Below, piece by piece: positions 25,812-33,508 of a stretch of 64,000 nucleotides of DNA. A program made the position numbers and the translations under genes. Positions within the stretch are counted from its first letter, which is position 1; each line of letters begins with the position of its first letter. Source of the DNA: Bog-473 sp963828505 (GTDB taxonomy: Bacteria; Actinomycetota; Acidimicrobiia; Acidimicrobiales; RAAP-2); assembly GCA_963828505.1 (NCBI GenBank), contig CAWHFM010000019.1, positions 1-64,000 on the forward strand, read 5' to 3'. The notes beneath the pieces were generated by a model. That model was given only the letters and a program-made list of their open reading frames with translations, made no database searches and was not told the DNA's origin.

Positions 25812-26872
25812 TCGACGAGTGCTTCGACGAGGTCGAACCCCTGCTCGGCACGGCGTGCGCGTGCGCGGCGGTCGGCCGGGCCCGGGCCACCCACTACCGC
25901 AGGCGCAAGCCCGGGCGCACCACCGAGCCCAAGGCCCGCCCCTCGCCGCCGAACAAGCTCACCGACGACGAGGAGGCCGCCGTGCTCGACGTGTTGCGCT
26001 CGGAACGCTTCGTCGACTGCTCGCCGGCCCAGGTGTACTTCACCCTCCTCGACGAAGGCACGTACCTGGCGTCCGAATCGAGTTTCTACCGGATCCTGCG
26101 GGCCAACGACGAGGTGCGCGAGCGACGACGCCAGGCGACGCACCCGGCGAGGGTGAAGCCCGAGCTCATGGCCGAGCGGCCGCTCGTGGTGTGGTCGTGG
26201 GACATCACCAAGCTCAAGGGCCCCACCCGCGGTGTCTACTACCAGCTCTACGTCGTGCTCGATATCTTCAGCCGCTACGTCGTGGCGTGGCGGCTCGCCC
26301 CCAATGAATCGGGCGAGCTCGCCCAAGAGATGATCGCCGAGGCCGTCGCCCGCCACGAGGTGCCCAAGGGCCAGCTGTCGGTCCACGCCGATCGCGGCAC
26401 CTCGATGACCTCCAAGCCCGTAAGCGACCTGCTCACGCGCCTGGGCGTGGACCGGAGCCACAGCCGCCCCCACGTCAGTGATGACAATCCCTACAGTGAG
26501 GCGCAGTTCAAGACCCTCAAGTACTGCCCGGCGTTCCCCGAGCGGTTCGGCTCGATCGAAGATGCCCGGGCGTTCTGCGAGGCGTTCTTCGCCTTCTACA
26601 ACCACGAGCACCGCCATTCGGGCATCGGCTACCACACGCCAGCGTCGGTGCACTACGGCACGGCGGCCGAGGTCCGGGCCCAGCGCGCAGAGACCCTCGA
26701 GGCCGCCTACGCGCTCAACCCGGCACGGTTCCGCCACTGTCGGCCGCAGCCGCCGAAGCTGCCGACCGTGGCCTGGATCAACGAGCCGGCGCCCGTCGAA
26801 GGGCCCGCTTCGGCGGCGCACGACGGCGGGGAGCAGGCCCGCTCCGCCGCCGAAGCAAGGAGGGCGTCATGA
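25808..26872 (+). CDS. IS3-family transposase OrfB (DDE integrase core)
   Basis: A 354-aa protein from GTG 25,808; the frame is open further upstream within orfA but has no better start. Catalytic residues: VVWSWDITKLKG (Asp), SVHADRGTSM (Asp) and DDNPYSEAQFKTLKY (Glu), followed by the usual RHSGIGYHTPASVHYG tail. Intact. Its last bases overlap the next gene (ATGA). Confidence 0.93.
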   Translation: MIDECFDEVEPLLGTACACAAVGRARATHYRRRKPGRTTEPKARPSPPNKLTDDEEAAVLDVLRSERFVDCSPAQVYFTLLDEGTYLASESSFYRILRANDEVRERRRQATHPARVKPELMAERPLVVWSWDITKLKGPTRGVYYQLYVVLDIFSRYVVAWRLAPNESGELAQEMIAEAVARHEVPKGQLSVHADRGTSMTSKPVSDLLTRLGVDRSHSRPHVSDDNPYSEAQFKTLKYCPAFPERFGSIEDARAFCEAFFAFYNHEHRHSGIGYHTPASVHYGTAAEVRAQRAETLEAAYALNPARFRHCRPQPPKLPTVAWINEPAPVEGPASAAHDGGEQARSAAEARRAS

Positions 26873-27102
26873 CGATCGAGCCGATGCGCTTGGATGCTGA
26901 AGACGCGATGGAGCTCGGCGAGCTCCTGGGGTTCATCGCCGGATGGCTCGCGAGCGAGCGGCCCGCCCTCGGACCTTCCCTTCAGCGCTATGTCGGCAAT
27001 AGGAACTTCGGCGTCGAGGAGCTGCGGACCGACCTGCGGCGCTTCGAGTTCCTGCTCGGCGGCGGCGACGGCCGCTCCCCATTCGAGGACGATGAGTCTT
27101 GA
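26869..27102 (+). CDS. Small IS3-linked accessory protein
   Basis: A 77-aa acidic protein starting at ATG 26,869 within the orfB stop (ATGA), inside the IS ends. Sequence features: LDAEDAMELGELLGFIAGWL, then RTDLRRFEFLLGGGDG. I recall similar short proteins after IS3-type transposases in related actinobacteria. No motif reveals its role; modulation of transposition is a guess. Confidence 0.6.
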   Translation: MTIEPMRLDAEDAMELGELLGFIAGWLASERPALGPSLQRYVGNRNFGVEELRTDLRRFEFLLGGGDGRSPFEDDES

Positions 27103-27154
27103 CCCGCCACGGCACAGAAGCTGTCACAAGAAAGTGTCTCAGATTGCTTGACAG

Positions 27155-27214
27155 GTTCCGATCGACCCGCTTCGTAATGCGCAGGTCGTTGGTTCGAATC
27201 CGACCTCAGGCTCC
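27155..27214 (+). repeat. att junction module 5, right part (tRNA end)
   Basis: Resumes after the IS3 right end with TTCCGATCGACCCGC and the tRNA 3' half at 27,171-27,214: loop TTCGTAA, T-arm GTTGG/CCGAC (one G-T pair), CTCAGGCTCC, with the last A of CCA changed to G. With 25,140-25,308 it makes one complete junction. Confidence 0.78.
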
Positions 27215-27831
27215 GTCCATAAGTGCCGCTCAGAGTAGCCACTCGGCTCGACGATGGATCGCCCTCGCTGGATCCGTTCGATTCTCCTGCGGCCGAGATC
27301 GCGTGTCGATCTTGTTGTTCGGGCCTTATCAGCGGTAAAGGAACCGCTCGGTCGTTTCACGAGCCATTGTCCACCAACGTGAGGCACGCTCACATAACGA
27401 CTCGCGGGCTTTGGCAGGGCACGCAGGCATTCCTGCGAACAGGAGTGAACCAAGAGCGGCAGCACGTCTGTCGCTACCCAGAGTGAGATCCACACCTGCA
27501 TGGCGCCGGAAGAAGGCAAGGGACCGTCGCAGACACTGCAGGAGTCTGGCGTCGAACCGCTGGGCAGGGCTGCGGGTAACTGTGGGAACGGAGTCCGATT
27601 CCTGTAGTTGCCGTAGATATTGCTCGTGCTCACAGTCGAGTCCCTAAGCGCGGTGCACCTTGTGATCTCGAACGGAAACCAATGGAGCCGACGCGACGTA
27701 TACGGCCGCCCGGCGTCCCGTTGATCGGCGCCTCCGGCGCGCTCGCTGCTTACGCCGCCGTCTGCGTCGCCGTCCTGCCACGGCGATGGCCAGCCGATGC
27801 GTGACGACCTGACACGGCCATCCCCAGCCGT
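27215..27831. other. No supported gene
   Basis: About 620 bp between att module 5 and the DHFR-like gene. Several open frames on both strands, none with a recognisable domain. Confidence 0.45.
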
Positions 27832-28458
27832 TTACATCTGGTCGTGGCGAACCGGACCGACTGGTTCATAGGTGCCGATGACGATTCCGAGATCGGTCGT
27901 GGTGAGGTCGACAGGGCGCATCATCGATGGGAGGATGCCGTCGTTGAACAACCGGCGACCGGAGCCGAGCAGCAACGGAAACGTCATCAGGCGGAAGCGG
28001 TCGACGAGCTCGTGCTGCAGCAGAGTCTCGAGGAGTTTGCTGCTTCCCCAGATCTGCAGCTCGTCGCCGGGTTCGTCCTTCAGGCCCTGCACCGCGTCGA
28101 CGACGTCGCCAGTCACGAGGCGAGCGGTGTCAGGGTGCTCGCCGCGCCACATGACATCCGTCGCGCTGAGAGAGTTGGACACCACATACTTGGGAAGCGA
28201 GTTGATCGCCGTGGCAATGTGGTTGGCGGGGTCAGTCTGATCAGGCCAGTAGCCGCGGAAGATGTCGAACGTTCTGCGACCGAGCAGGAACGCGCTGGCG
28301 TGCCTGTTGAGCTCGGAGATGAACTCGCCGACGACCGGGTCGGGAAACGGGGCCTGCCAGCCGCCGTGGGTGAAGGCGTCGCTGGGATCTTCCTCAGGTC
28401 CCCCGGGGGCCTGCATCACGCCGTCGAGGGTCAGGAACGTCTGAACGGTGAGCTTCAC
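27832..28458 (-). CDS. Dihydrofolate reductase-family protein (RibD C-terminal type)
   Basis: A 208-aa protein from GTG 28,458; the frame is open upstream into the att arm, which is not coding. The family pattern is clear: VQTFLTLDGVMQAPGGPEED, then FLLGRRTFDIFRGYWP, PKYVVSNSL, LQIWGSSKLLETLLQHELVD and FPLLLGSGRRLF. These are NADPH-dependent reductases of the RibD_C/DHFR fold, often cargo genes; substrate unknown. Confidence 0.88.
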   Translation of the reverse strand: MKLTVQTFLTLDGVMQAPGGPEEDPSDAFTHGGWQAPFPDPVVGEFISELNRHASAFLLGRRTFDIFRGYWPDQTDPANHIATAINSLPKYVVSNSLSATDVMWRGEHPDTARLVTGDVVDAVQGLKDEPGDELQIWGSSKLLETLLQHELVDRFRLMTFPLLLGSGRRLFNDGILPSMMRPVDLTTTDLGIVIGTYEPVGPVRHDQM

Positions 28459-28549
28459 GGTGACCAGCGAGTTTACGACGCTCCACAGATGCCAGTTCTC
28501 AGCGCGTCTCACGCCGAGTCGCAAGCAACTGGCACGCTGGACCGTAAAT

Positions 28550-28761
28550 CTGTCCCAACTTTGTCCCGACAATTGGGTCGGCCAGTTCAACCGGTGGGCG
28601 CAACCCATCCCGCTCGGTCCCATTCAGTACCATCGAGACCCTCGCCTCCTTGACGACCAGCACGAACTGGGACGGAACGGGACCGTCCAGGACCGAGAGG
28701 AGTTTCCGTCGACCCACCCGTAATGCGGAGGACGTCGGCTCGAATCCGATCTCAGGCTCCA
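28550..28761 (+). repeat. att junction module 6 (arm plus tRNA end)
   Basis: Starts with CTGTCCCAACTTTGTCCCGA and CAATTGGGTCGG as in module 5; the middle is diverged (CTGGGACGGAACGGGAC). The tRNA end at 28,717-28,761 has CCCGTAA in place of CTCGTAA, T-arm GTCGG/CCGAT and an intact CTCAGGCTCCA. It lies upstream of the DHFR-like gene. Confidence 0.75.
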
Positions 28762-28843
28762 GCAGAGGCTCTTTTTGCCCCGACACGAGCCACGATCTTG
28801 TGCGTCCGGCTCCGGCGGGACTGCGAACGAACGTCCACGGCGA

Positions 28844-29944
28844 TCAAGTGGTCGGGAGGGTTGAGATCAGCGCGCCGGACGTCGTGTACAGCTCGGTCAG
28901 CGAGCCGGTGGCTGCGTCCGGGAGGGGGTTGTTGGCGCCGCTGCGGCTGGCCACCCAGAGGTGGTCCCCCACGAAGGCGAAGGCCGATAAGTCGCTGAAG
29001 TAGTAGGGCCCGTTGGTGTTGCACATGTACCACTTCGGCGCGCCCGACGTCGCCGACAGCTTGGTCACCATCGGGCTTGCGCCGAAGGGGCTGGCTATGA
29101 AGACGTTCGACTTGTTGGCGATGGTGACCGAGGGAGCGCTGAATCCGTAGGCCCCGTCATCGTCGTCGAAGGTGCCGAGGACGGTTGTGGTCGCCACGTC
29201 GATCTCCGTTGTGGCGCTGCTCCCGCTGTCGGCAACCCATGCGTGGCCCCGAGCAGCAGCTATGCCGTCGGGCACGCTCAGACCAGGATCGGTGATCACC
29301 TTCACCAGCGAGTTCGTCGTCGTATCGATCTCGGTTACTGCGTTGGCGCCCTCGTCGGCGACAAGGAGGTCATGCTGCCACGTGGTCAGCGCCGTCGGGT
29401 TATCGAAGGAGAATGCCGGCCCCGAAATGGTGCCGAGAAGGCTCCGGGTACCGGCGTCAATGATGGTGATCGAACCTGGTACGGCCGGCGAGGCCGTCGG
29501 CTGGCCCACGTTGAGCACATAGAGCTGGGTGCCGACGGCGGCGACCGCCACGGGATTGACGAATCCGAAGGTGGGACCCGACACTTGCCCGACGAGGGAC
29601 CCGTTTTGGGCCAGAAGCTCGGTGACGCTGCCGCCACCGTTTACCACGAACAGGTCGGCGCCGACATCGATGATCGCTGCTGGCTGGTCCAGGCCGTCGG
29701 CCGGTTTCGTGATCGTCTTGATCCATGCTCCGGTGGAGGGATTGACTTCGGTGAGCGAGTTGTTCGCCTGATTGGCCACCCAGAGGTGGCCGCCGCCGTA
29801 AGCCAGAGCAGAGGGCGCATCGAACTCGGGGACCGCAACAGCCGCGGCCTCGGGGCCGAGGGGCACGACGACCAGCAGGCCGGCTGCAAGGGGCGTGACT
29901 GCCAGGATGGATCGGCGAACTCGTCTCCATCGGTACAGGCGCAT
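28844..29944 (-). CDS. Secreted beta-propeller (NHL/YVTN-type) protein
   Basis: A 366-aa protein from ATG 29,944 with GGGAGGGAGG upstream; an in-frame extension to 30,154 is unlikely. Residues 1-36 form a signal peptide (RLYRWRRVRRSILAVTPLAA start). The rest consists of ~45-residue blades with LWVANQANNSLTEVNPSTG, LLVADEGANAVTEIDTTTNS and AWVADSGSSATTEIDVATTT, typical of YVTN/SMP-30-like propellers. Ligand unknown. Confidence 0.78.
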   Translation of the reverse strand: MRLYRWRRVRRSILAVTPLAAGLLVVVPLGPEAAAVAVPEFDAPSALAYGGGHLWVANQANNSLTEVNPSTGAWIKTITKPADGLDQPAAIIDVGADLFVVNGGGSVTELLAQNGSLVGQVSGPTFGFVNPVAVAAVGTQLYVLNVGQPTASPAVPGSITIIDAGTRSLLGTISGPAFSFDNPTALTTWQHDLLVADEGANAVTEIDTTTNSLVKVITDPGLSVPDGIAAARGHAWVADSGSSATTEIDVATTTVLGTFDDDDGAYGFSAPSVTIANKSNVFIASPFGASPMVTKLSATSGAPKWYMCNTNGPYYFSDLSAFAFVGDHLWVASRSGANNPLPDAATGSLTELYTTSGALISTLPTT

Positions 29945-30299
29945 GACTGCCTCCCTCCCGTTGCCGGGTCGCGCTTGGAGTTTACCCCCCGGATTGTCGT
30001 TGCCAACGTGGCTAACGGCATTCACGTCGCCGTCTTTCGCGGGAAGATTGGGCTCGCCCCTTGAAGGGTGAACGGACACCGGTGTTTTCATCTGCTGACA
30101 ATCCGTTGAAATTTTCGACGCGACCACCGGTTCCGGCGTGGTGGCGCCCACCACCTACTCCGGGGTAGGCGGCACGTTGAGCGGGGGCACGTTGACGGGG
30201 TCGATAACGGTCGGCAGCGACGTCGCAGGTTGTACGAGTTGCTTCCCGACCATCACGCAGCCCAACTTGACGCCGGTAACCTGAAACGTCACCGCTTCG

Positions 30300-30574
30300 G
30301 TGGCCCTGACGATCCTGCCTCCGGAGCCGACCGTGACCTCGGTCTCACCGAACAAAGGAACGCCCAAAAGGCGGCATCGATGTGACGATCACTGGGACGG
30401 TTTCACAGGTGCGACATCCGTGAGTTTCGGAGGCGATGCAACGGCCCTCACGTTCACAACGACACAGAGATCAGCGCGGTCGTGCCTCCTCACGCGGTTG
30501 GGACCGTCGATGTGACGGTCACGACCCCTAGCGCCACCTCGGCGCAAGATGCCTTCACCTACAGGAAGAAATGA
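30300..30574 (+). pseudogene. Broken IPT/TIG-domain gene
   Basis: Reads as one TIG domain split over two frames: PTVTSVSPNKG, then GGIDVTITG in another frame, GFTGATSVSFGGDATALTFT back in the first, and EISAVVPPHAVGTVDVTVTT to the stop. At least three indels are required. The N-terminal portion is missing or unrecognisable upstream. Confidence 0.6.
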
Positions 30575-30865
30575 CCTGAAGGACAGAGACCCGGGACGTT
30601 CAACTACACCGAGGCTCAACTGCACCCAAGGCCCGATACCGCCAGGGGGGTTCAAAGGTTGAACGCCAACGCGATTGATGCGGCCTTTGCTGGTCGTCTC
30701 GGAGTGGGAACGCCAAGGGGGTCCTCAGTCGTACGTAATGGCGAGTAATGGTTGAACCGGGTTGGTGCGAGCGGGCCGCGGAGCTTGGCCATTCCAGCGC
30801 CAAGAATGTCTTCCAGGGCGGCATGTAGCCCATTGCAAAGCGGGCCGTGTCGTGTCGCTCGACCT

Positions 30866-31020
30866 ATCCCAACATTGTCCCGACAATTGGGTCAATCCGC
30901 CCTGTCGGGCGCCGCTGCGTCTCGCTCACAAATTAACGAAGCGGGTGAGCAGCAATAAATGAGACCGCATGGAGCACTGGGAAACGAAAGGATTTTCTCG
31001 ACCTCCCTGATGATGTTGGG
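30866..31020 (+). repeat. att junction module 7 (decayed)
   Basis: Arm with CCCAACATTGTCCCGACA and AATTGGGTC, then CTGCGTCTCGCTCACAAATT and GTGAGCAGC, most like the long-form modules 1 and 3. The following CTCCCTGATGATGTTGGG corresponds to the weak tRNA-like end of module 1; no proper T-arm remains. Confidence 0.5.
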
Positions 31021-31077
31021 AGTCCAGAGCCAGCCCTGGCTACCGTTGATGCCTGAACATCGATCTGGGAGCACACC

Positions 31078-31962
31078 TTGGCCGACCGAGAGTTGAAGAC
31101 CGGATGGGACGAGTTCTTGTACTGGGCGGAGAAGTTCATCTCGCACCCTAACTTCGAGGAAGACGAACGCATCTACAAGATTAGAGCGGTTTCGCCGCTT
31201 AGAAACGCGGTGTCTTCGCTGAACGATGGGGCATGGCACGAAGCATTGCGCCACGGTTTGCAGAACCAGGACAACAACCTCGTTGACTGGAGGGCGGGCC
31301 AGCGTTTCCGCGACTGGGCAGATGCTGATCGGTCGACGGCAGGAGCGGCTCTTGCAGTGCTGTGGGCAGACGACGTCTCGCATGGATCCGAGCGCATTGA
31401 CGCGTTCAATGGGTTCGTGCCCAAAGAAGTGCTCTCACGACCGGGAGTCTTTTGCAATCTTGCTGCGTACCTCCTCGGGGCGAAGGATCCGATCAGGTGG
31501 CCCAATTACAAGGTGACCGTATTGGACCGCGCCTACGAGCTGGCCAGATTCCCGAGCATCCCGAAGAAGAGCTCTCCCGGAGAGCACTACGGCCACGCCC
31601 TGTCGTACTTCGACACGATGATCGAAGAGGCGCTCACGAGGGGCATTCCAATCCGCGACCGGTTGGATGCGCAAGGGGTGATGTGGGTCATCGCCAGTAG
31701 CGGCCGGAGAGTTAACTACGAGCTCAGCGATGACGAATGGAGTGAGTTCGACGCGTTCATCGACGTGCCGGCCGCTATCCGCAAGGAGCAGATCAAGGCA
31801 AAGTCGGCTCCCGTGCAGCGGAGGAGGCCGACAACCGGATTCTGTCCGCAGTGCGGCAACGACGATGAGGTTCGCCTTTTGGGACCCGATGGCGACGGCT
31901 CGCTCTTTGAGTGCGCAGGTGGTCGCGGCCATCCCGAACCGTACCGATTCCATGGCTCGTGA
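31078..31962 (+). CDS. McrB N-terminal-like protein with C-terminal zinc ribbon
   Basis: A 294-aa protein; TTG 31,078 is the first usable start. Residues ~5-220 (YKIRAVSPLRNAVSSL, LVDWRAGQRFRDWADAD, YGHALSYFDTMIEEAL, then IRDRLDAQGVMWVI) resemble, from memory, the long N-terminal domain of actinobacterial McrB-like restriction ATPases. No Walker motifs follow; instead residues ~250-290 form a zinc-ribbon-like segment (CPQCGNDDEV, then FECAGGRGH). A stand-alone DNA-recognition or accessory protein is possible. No McrC neighbour. Confidence 0.5.
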   Translation: MADRELKTGWDEFLYWAEKFISHPNFEEDERIYKIRAVSPLRNAVSSLNDGAWHEALRHGLQNQDNNLVDWRAGQRFRDWADADRSTAGAALAVLWADDVSHGSERIDAFNGFVPKEVLSRPGVFCNLAAYLLGAKDPIRWPNYKVTVLDRAYELARFPSIPKKSSPGEHYGHALSYFDTMIEEALTRGIPIRDRLDAQGVMWVIASSGRRVNYELSDDEWSEFDAFIDVPAAIRKEQIKAKSAPVQRRRPTTGFCPQCGNDDEVRLLGPDGDGSLFECAGGRGHPEPYRFHGS

Positions 31963-32001
31963 GCCCTCGCAGTCCGATCAGTTCAGTTCCACTACGCCAA
32001 G

Positions 32002-32041
32002 GTTCGGTACGTCGTCGGTTCGAATCCTACTTAAGGCTTCA
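32002..32041 (+). repeat. Rightmost tRNA-end copy (att remnant 8)
   Basis: GTCGTCGGTTCGAATCCTAC then TTAAGGCTTCA: a degenerate T-arm and acceptor end matching the GTCGG/CCGAC variant with several substitutions. No recognisable arm precedes it because the McrB-like gene ends only 40 bp upstream. Beyond it the gene content changes to chromosomal operons, so it may be the oldest island boundary. Confidence 0.6.
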
Positions 32042-32314
32042 ACTCGGGAGCCGTTCTTGCCGAGATGGACCCGATGAGCTGGCGCACCTCTGGCGTGGGC
32101 GCTCTATCGTTGGTTTGGTCAACCTAACGGCGGCGTCACTCGTCGTAGCCCGGTAGCCCGCTCACCTGTTCTTGCTGGTCGTGGGGCTGCGACCTGGAAC
32201 TGAACCTCTTCTTCGAGGATCCCTGGCCTGGCTTCTGTGGCTTCGAGCGGCCGACCAGCTTCTGTGCAGCCGTTCGTTGCCAAGGCATCTCGCCGAGACA
32301 GCCCGACCTGGGCA
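32042..32314. other. No supported gene; probable island/backbone boundary
   Basis: Short non-coding stretch between the last att remnant and the cupredoxin gene. Nothing else recognised. Confidence 0.4.
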
Positions 32315-32689
32315 CTACTTCACCGTGATACTCCCCATCATGTACTGGTGGATGTTGCAGATGTAGTGGTACGTCCCCGCTTCCATGGGAGCTTTGAATG
32401 TCGTGGTTTGGTTCTGAGTGACGTTCCCGGTATTGAACTGGCCGCCCGTCGCTGTCACGGTGTGGGTCGTCGAGTCCTTGTTGGTCACGCTGACCGTCGC
32501 ACCCGGGGCAACCGTCAACGCCATCGGGGAGAACATGAAGTTCGAAATGGTGATGTGGCTGTCGTTCGCTGACGGCCTAGTCGACGGGCCGGCTGCGGCA
32601 CCCGATGAGGTCGGAGTGCTGCTGCAGGCGCCAAGAAGCAGGGCGCCTGCAATTAGCAGGACGCCCGCTCCATAACGTGCGCGCCGCAT
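32315..32689 (-). CDS. Cupredoxin-type (plastocyanin-like) lipoprotein
   Basis: A 124-aa protein. Lipoprotein signal 1-22 ending LLLGAC. The cupredoxin domain is ~45-124 with the expected copper ligands: His in STTHTVTA, then Cys, His and Met in YHYICNIHQYMMG. It would be anchored outside the membrane and carry electrons or copper. Six bp after the ferritin-like gene, in the same operon, which suggests a metal or redox role for the set. Confidence 0.88.
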   Translation of the reverse strand: MRRARYGAGVLLIAGALLLGACSSTPTSSGAAAGPSTRPSANDSHITISNFMFSPMALTVAPGATVSVTNKDSTTHTVTATGGQFNTGNVTQNQTTTFKAPMEAGTYHYICNIHQYMMGSITVK

Positions 32690-32695
32690 GGATTC

Positions 32696-33508
32696 TCAAA
32701 CCGCCATGGAGGTCGGGTTGAAGGCCAGGGGCGTCCCTTTCGACGTCTGCGCGCCGGGATACATCCCGAGCACGTAGTACAAGATGGCGATGTGCTGCAT
32801 CTCGACCGGCTGGATCGACGAGGAGAGCCCGATGGCGGCCTTGGACTTGAGCATCGAGGTCTCGAGCTGATACGTCTGCGCCGCGATTGTTTCGAGGGTG
32901 ACCGCCAGCTGGGCCAGACCCGCGATGTCGGTGACCTTGGCGAAATCCGATTGCACCGTCGGGGTCAAGGTCGGGTTGGTGACGGTGACGGCGGGCTTGT
33001 GGTTGGACTTGAGCACACCGTTCCAGGCGTCAGCATGCTGCTGGTGCTGGCCCTTGACCGTCGTGGCGAAGGTGGCGACGGCCGGAGGCACGGCACCGAG
33101 CTTGCCCGCCGTCGCGGCCGAGAGACCGGCCGTGTAGGCGTAGACGGCGAGGTTCTCCAAGCTGGCGGCCACCGCGGCCACCGCGAGGTCGCCCTTGAGG
33201 CTCGGCGGGGGGAATGCCGCCGCCTCTGGGTGCACAGCGGTGAGACGGCGGGTGGACGCTCCGGCCAGCGCGGGGGCGCCACCGATCACCATCATGGCCG
33301 CGCCACCGGCGGCGGCCGCGCCGGCTCCGAGGAGGAAGGTCCGACGGCTGGTCGGGCCTAGCGCGCCCTGCATGCCGTCGATCATGGCGGCGACGCCCTC
33401 ACGCATGGCGGGCAGGCCGACATCGTGATGTAGGTGGTCGAGGTCCTTGGTCATGGAGATCAGCTCGGACTCGGTGCCGGCGAAGACCTCCTTGGATGGC
33501 TTGGTCAC
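32696..33508 (-). CDS. Ferritin-like protein with internal twin-arginine signal
   Basis: A 270-aa protein from GTG 33,508, overlapping the upstream stop (GTGA), with AAGGAG before it. Residues 1-53 are a hydrophilic, partly helical extension; a Tat-like signal follows (TSRRTFLLGAGAAAAGGAAM, then ALA). The remainder is four-helix, ferritin-like (LENLAVYAYTAGLSAAT, QHQQHADAWN, LETIAAQTYQLE, and VEMQHIAILYYV), with Glu and His residues where di-metal ligands usually lie. An extension before the RR motif is unusual. The tat genes are 1.3 kb away. Confidence 0.82.
   Translation of the reverse strand: MTKPSKEVFAGTESELISMTKDLDHLHHDVGLPAMREGVAAMIDGMQGALGPTSRRTFLLGAGAAAAGGAAMMVIGGAPALAGASTRRLTAVHPEAAAFPPPSLKGDLAVAAVAASLENLAVYAYTAGLSAATAGKLGAVPPAVATFATTVKGQHQQHADAWNGVLKSNHKPAVTVTNPTLTPTVQSDFAKVTDIAGLAQLAVTLETIAAQTYQLETSMLKSKAAIGLSSSIQPVEMQHIAILYYVLGMYPGAQTSKGTPLAFNPTSMAV

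Larger units (their letters stand above)
25309..27154 (+). mobile_element. IS3-family insertion sequence with an extra downstream gene
   Basis: About 1.85 kb. Ends share CTGTCA and TGAGACAC: left 25,309-25,330, right (inverted) 27,134-27,154. It carries orfA, orfB and a 77-aa gene in tandem stop/start overlaps. The flanks rejoin to make one att module, which supports the placement. A 3-bp target duplication is not clear-cut. Confidence 0.85.
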
